Under the pieces are notes generated by a model. The model saw only the letters and a list, made by a program, of their open reading frames with translations. It had not been told where the DNA came from and ran no database searches. Position numbers and translations under genes: made by a program. Positions 60,837 to 64,000 of a stretch of 64,000 bases of DNA are shown piece after piece. Source of the stretch: JAAUTS01 sp034440395 (lineage in GTDB: Bacteria > Verrucomicrobiota > Verrucomicrobiia > Methylacidiphilales > JAAUTS01); assembly GCA_034440395.1 (NCBI GenBank), contig JAWXBW010000009.1, forward strand, positions 67,039-131,038, given 5' to 3'. The stretch's first letter is position 1. Every line of letters starts with the position of its first letter.

Positions 60837-61955
60837 CTAATCCATCTGACCTGTTTTTAAGTTGCTGGGCAGAGCCTTCGGCTTCACGCAGCTACTCTTG
60901 ATTAGAATGTGGCGGTTCGTGTTCGAGGATTCTTCAAAAGCCTGCATCACATCGACTACATGAAGTCCCAATTCCCCACTGCAACGATGCGGACGTCCCT
61001 TCATAATCCCCTTCACCATATCTGCTACTCCCATCCCACGGCCTACTCGATGCTCATGCTTTAAAGTGATGGTTTCCCATTCTTGCTGACCTCTCTTTTT
61101 TAGCGTGATCGAATTTTCATCATGAAAGCCATTCGGGTCGGGGCAAGACAAGGTACCTTCTGTTCCATAAATCTCTAGGCAAGGCAAGCGATGGCTCGAC
61201 ACGTCGAAACTCATCACCATATTGATAACAGCTCCAGACACGAAATCTAAAGTCCCCGCAAAATGAGTTGGAACTTGCACCTTAATTTTTTTACCCTTAA
61301 GTGGCTCGCTCGTTATTGTCCTAGTGGCAAACGAAATCTGAGTAGAAGCACTGACACGACGCACTGGGCCTAGCAAACTGATTAAGGCCGTAATATAATA
61401 GGGTCCCATATCAAAAAGCGGTCCGCCTCCTTTTTGATAATAAAATTCAGGACTAGGGTGCCAGCTCTCATGACCTGAACAAACCATAAAGGCCGTCCCT
61501 GCCACTGGCTTACCAATCGCTCCTTGATCCAATAAATAACGGCACGTTTGTAATCCTGCTCCCAGAAAAGTGTCGGGTGCCGTGCCCGTCCTGAGCTTCT
61601 TCTTTTTTGCTAAAGCTAAAACTTTTTTTGCCTCATTACGGTCAAGCGCATATGGCTTCTCGCAGTAAACATGCTTACCAGCCTTCAGTGCGGCTAGGTT
61701 CACGGAGGCGTGCGCTTGAGGCACCGTGAGATTTACCACAAGATCAATTTTTGGGTCCTTAAGCAGAGCCTCGACACTTAAGGCCTTAGCTACACCTTTT
61801 TCCTTTGCTTTGGCTTGGGCACGGCCTAGGTCTAAATCTGCACAGGCCGTGATTTCCAAAAGATCAGGGAACATCCCCAAACCACTAAAGTAAGCGTTGC
61901 TAATGTTGCCGCAACCTATAATACCAACTGACATTTTCTTTTGCTTAGATTTCAT
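60837..61955 (-). CDS. Gfo/Idh/MocA-family oxidoreductase
   Basis: A 372-residue NAD(P)-dependent sugar dehydrogenase-like protein. The N-terminal Rossmann domain has VGIIGCGNISNAYFSGLG, and the cofactor/substrate loop is HVYCEKPYALDRNEAKK with the family EKP motif. The C-terminal beta-sheet domain holds FDMGPYYITALISLLG. It follows the ThuA gene by 22 bases, and the two often occur together in carbohydrate loci. The sugar substrate is unknown. Confidence 0.87.
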   Translation of the reverse strand: MKSKQKKMSVGIIGCGNISNAYFSGLGMFPDLLEITACADLDLGRAQAKAKEKGVAKALSVEALLKDPKIDLVVNLTVPQAHASVNLAALKAGKHVYCEKPYALDRNEAKKVLALAKKKKLRTGTAPDTFLGAGLQTCRYLLDQGAIGKPVAGTAFMVCSGHESWHPSPEFYYQKGGGPLFDMGPYYITALISLLGPVRRVSASTQISFATRTITSEPLKGKKIKVQVPTHFAGTLDFVSGAVINMVMSFDVSSHRLPCLEIYGTEGTLSCPDPNGFHDENSITLKKRGQQEWETITLKHEHRVGRGMGVADMVKGIMKGRPHRCSGELGLHVVDVMQAFEESSNTNRHILIKSSCVKPKALPSNLKTGQMD

Positions 61956-61977
61956 AAAGTAATAAATAATAATTTAA

Positions 61978-62622
61978 TCAACCAAGTGCGCCCGCTGCCC
62001 ATCGTAATCCTTGTACTGTTAGCATTTTAGCCGCTGAAAATTTTGTGAACTCCTCAGGATCGTGGCCTAAGGCTGAATAGAAGACCCGACCTTGCCCCCA
62101 CTTCTTCACCCAGACCACCGGCATGTCGCAGCTCTGTCCTTCATAGACGTATTCCGTATCTGCTAAGACCTGCACACTCGGATCAATCATCATATAATAC
62201 TGTTCTGAGTGATAAGAAAATACCGAGGGAATACCTTGCATAATGGGACTAACCACATCTTTGACCCGAACGGTGTAATCGCCTACGTGCGGATGCCCCA
62301 CAAAATGTCCCCCCACCATCCACTCAAAATCTAGGTTACCCCGAAACGCATCCCCCATACCTCCGTGAATGCCTCCTAAACCCACTCCACTCTTAATTGC
62401 CCCTTGCAGACTCTTGCTCTGCTCATCGGTCAAAGAACCCATCGTCCAACAAGGCACGATCATGGCATAAGTTTTTAGCTTAGCCTCATCCGCTAAGACG
62501 TCCAGTGAGGTCACACTTTCGTTTTTAAAGCCATACTCTTCCAGTGCTTCAGAAAAAAGCTGCACGATTTTTTCTGGTTGATGCCCGTCCCACCCACCTG
62601 TTAACCACAATACATTTTTCAT
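61978..62622 (-). CDS. ThuA-domain protein
   Basis: A 214-residue protein of the ThuA glutamine-amidotransferase-like fold. Conserved regions are LWLTGGWDGHQPEKIVQLF, VGLGGIHGGMGDAFRG, WMVGGHFVGHP and SYHSEQYYMMIDP, ending with RVFYSALGHDPEEF. No signal peptide is present. Trehalose or other sugar metabolism is suggested for the family. It is the first gene of the pair with Gfo/Idh. Confidence 0.87.
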   Translation of the reverse strand: MKNVLWLTGGWDGHQPEKIVQLFSEALEEYGFKNESVTSLDVLADEAKLKTYAMIVPCWTMGSLTDEQSKSLQGAIKSGVGLGGIHGGMGDAFRGNLDFEWMVGGHFVGHPHVGDYTVRVKDVVSPIMQGIPSVFSYHSEQYYMMIDPSVQVLADTEYVYEGQSCDMPVVWVKKWGQGRVFYSALGHDPEEFTKFSAAKMLTVQGLRWAAGALG

Positions 62623-62739
62623 AATCTTTGTTAAAAATAAGGATCTTCTATCGTCTTGGCAATGAAATGATCGCTGTTACTATAACGAACCCCTATTTTG
62701 TTCTCCACCTATTTTATTTTCCTGTTAATCTAACACCTC

Positions 62740-63618
62740 ATGAAACGTAAAGGCATCATCCTCGCAGGCGGTTCAGGCACTCGATTACGACCCGCCACCC
62801 TCGCCGTCAGCAAGCAACTTCTCCCCGTTTACGATAAACCCATGATCTACTACCCGCTCTCCACCCTCATGCTGGCGGGCATTCAGGAGATCCTCATCAT
62901 TTCTACCCCGCGTGATTTGCCCCGCTACCAAGACTTGTTAGGGGACGGACGAGAGTGGGGTATGTCCTTTACCTACGTCGAACAGCCTCGACCCGAAGGT
63001 CTCACCCAAGCTTTTCTCCTCGGTGAATCCTTTATTAATGGTGACCCCTGCGCCCTCATTCTGGGCGATAATCTATTCTACGGTCGCGAGCTGCAAACCA
63101 CTGTCCGTAAAGCCAGTAAACGAACCCACGGTGCTTCCGTTTTTGCTTATCATGTAAAAAACCCTCAAGACTACGGCGTGATCGAATTCGACGCCCAAGG
63201 CCAAGCACTCAGCATCGAAGAAAAACCTACCCATCCCCGCTCGAACTTTGCCCTGACCGGGATTTATTTTTATGACCACCGCGTCGTTGATTTCGCTAAA
63301 CAAGTCAAACCCTCCAAACGCAATGAGCTAGAAATAACCGACCTCAATCTTCTGTACCTCCGTGACGGTTCCCTACATGTAGAAACCTTTGGTCGTGGCA
63401 CCGCTTGGCTAGACACCGGCACCCACTCCTCCCTCATGCAAGCAGGAATGTTTATCCAAGCCATCGAAGAACGGCAAGGCCTCAAAATCGGATGCCCTGA
63501 AGAAATTGCCTTCCGCATGGGGTTCATCGACAGCAACCAACTTTTACGCTTAGCAGAAAATCTCGGTTCAACCGACTACGCCGCCTACCTTCGCGAAACG
63601 GCCACTTCAACTCCATGA
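62740..63618 (+). CDS. rfbA: Glucose-1-phosphate thymidylyltransferase
   Basis: Makes dTDP-glucose from glucose-1-phosphate and dTTP, the first step of dTDP-rhamnose synthesis. It is 292 residues, normal length. Motifs: GIILAGGSGTRLRPATLAVSK, LPVYDKPMIYYPLSTLMLAG, ALILGDNLFYG, VIEFDAQGQALSIEEKP and GRGTAWLDTGTHSSLMQA. The stop overlaps the rfbB start (ATGA). Confidence 0.94.
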   Translation: MKRKGIILAGGSGTRLRPATLAVSKQLLPVYDKPMIYYPLSTLMLAGIQEILIISTPRDLPRYQDLLGDGREWGMSFTYVEQPRPEGLTQAFLLGESFINGDPCALILGDNLFYGRELQTTVRKASKRTHGASVFAYHVKNPQDYGVIEFDAQGQALSIEEKPTHPRSNFALTGIYFYDHRVVDFAKQVKPSKRNELEITDLNLLYLRDGSLHVETFGRGTAWLDTGTHSSLMQAGMFIQAIEERQGLKIGCPEEIAFRMGFIDSNQLLRLAENLGSTDYAAYLRETATSTP

Positions 63619-64000
63619 ATATCCTCGTCACTGGAGGAGCCGGATTTATCGGTTCCAACTACGTCCGCTATTGCTTAGAACAACCTGACCTTCAAGAAAT
63701 CGTCGTGCTTGATGCTCTCACCTATGCGGGAAATCGTGAAAGTCTGCCTTTAGAAAACTCTCGTCTAAGCTTCATCCACGGCGATATCCGAGATCAACCC
63801 CTTACCACTCGACTCCTTCGCGACCATTCCATTGGCACCCTCGTCCACTTCGCGGCGGAGAGCCACGTGGACCGATCTATCCACGGACCAGAAACCTTCT
63901 TTGACACTAATGGCACCGGCACCTTGCGCTTATTGGAAACCTTCCGCGCCTATTGGGAAGAAACCGATCGTAGCGAAAAGCTTAGATTCCATCATGTTTC
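63615..64000 (+). CDS. rfbB: dTDP-glucose 4,6-dehydratase, 5' part
   Basis: Starts at the ATG at 63615 overlapping the rfbA stop and runs off the right edge. The N-terminal Rossmann motif VTGGAGFIGSNYVRY, LDALTYAGNRESL and the conserved FAAESHVDRSI identify it as the NAD-dependent dehydratase that follows RfbA in dTDP-rhamnose synthesis. About 128 residues are visible, so the catalytic Tyr-Lys region is not seen. Confidence 0.92.
   Translation, partial: MNILVTGGAGFIGSNYVRYCLEQPDLQEIVVLDALTYAGNRESLPLENSRLSFIHGDIRDQPLTTRLLRDHSIGTLVHFAAESHVDRSIHGPETFFDTNGTGTLRLLETFRAYWEETDRSEKLRFHHV

Noticed and set aside
1..64000. CRISPR array, prophage or insertion sequence
   Set aside because: No regularly spaced repeats, transposase, integrase or phage structural genes were seen. 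The only signs of mobility are the decayed Fic and MNT-HEPN genes.

Overview
This window comes from a Gram-negative bacterium. It encodes a TonB-dependent outer-membrane receptor, a lipoprotein cytochrome, an AsmA-like protein and LspA. Three traits make a Verrucomicrobiota/PVC member my best guess: a single-subunit SdhC with a Bacillus/Bacteroidetes-type sdhCAB order, two long-form SufT proteins, and the ThuA plus Gfo/Idh pair. This is inference from gene content, not from a phylogenetic marker. Most of the window is densely packed housekeeping DNA with 4-bp overlaps and very short gaps.

Layout. 1-2.4 kb: a visibly AT-rich edge with a partial unrecognised gene, a GT-C type membrane glycosyltransferase and tRNA-Thr. 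2.7-6.9 kb: a short hemA, an ABC-2 exporter and a class III aminotransferase. 7.0-8.8 kb: an accessory patch with tRNA-Ser(GGA), a run of small hairpins and a Fic pseudogene. 8.8-16.1 kb: xseA, a YmdB-type phosphodiesterase, ATP-dependent pfkA, SRP RNA, a TonB receptor, and a divergent GSDH-type sugar dehydrogenase and cytochrome c pair. 16.1-21.8 kb: panB-folK, a fused CdaA-YbbR di-AMP cyclase, a lipid kinase, an AsmA-like protein and rsmD. 21.8-28.5 kb, mostly minus strand: sufT, a SufU-like scaffold, a phosphotransacetylase split into two genes, a rhodanese, thiC under a TPP riboswitch and a class D beta-lactamase-fold protein.

28.6-33.1 kb holds a nucleotidyltransferase, a Phd/PIN toxin-antitoxin pair with a palindromic operator, and iscA-hscB-hscA. 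These last three lie directly downstream of nuoIJKLMN (33.1-39.3 kb), so Fe-S maturation and complex I appear to share a transcription unit. 39.6-45.7 kb: a coiled-coil membrane-anchored protein, two conserved proteins of unknown role, a second sufT and sdhCAB. 45.7-51.1 kb: a HAD hydrolase, folC, accD, comF, a CPBP protease and accA. 51.2-59.9 kb: tRNA-Ser(GCU), glgA, a FecR-domain protein, an aminopeptidase P-type gene, nadA and ileS-lspA. 60-64 kb: a decayed MNT-HEPN toxin module, Gfo/Idh plus ThuA, and the start of a dTDP-rhamnose locus (rfbA, rfbB).

The points most worth following up are: the one-polypeptide CdaA-CdaR fusion, which has an altered RHR motif; the split and order-reversed Pta; the self-regulated, apparently leaderless toxin-antitoxin promoter; two toxin genes (Fic, HEPN) broken by single-base homopolymer losses while all surrounding housekeeping genes are intact; and the coupling of Fe-S assembly genes to complex I and complex II operons.
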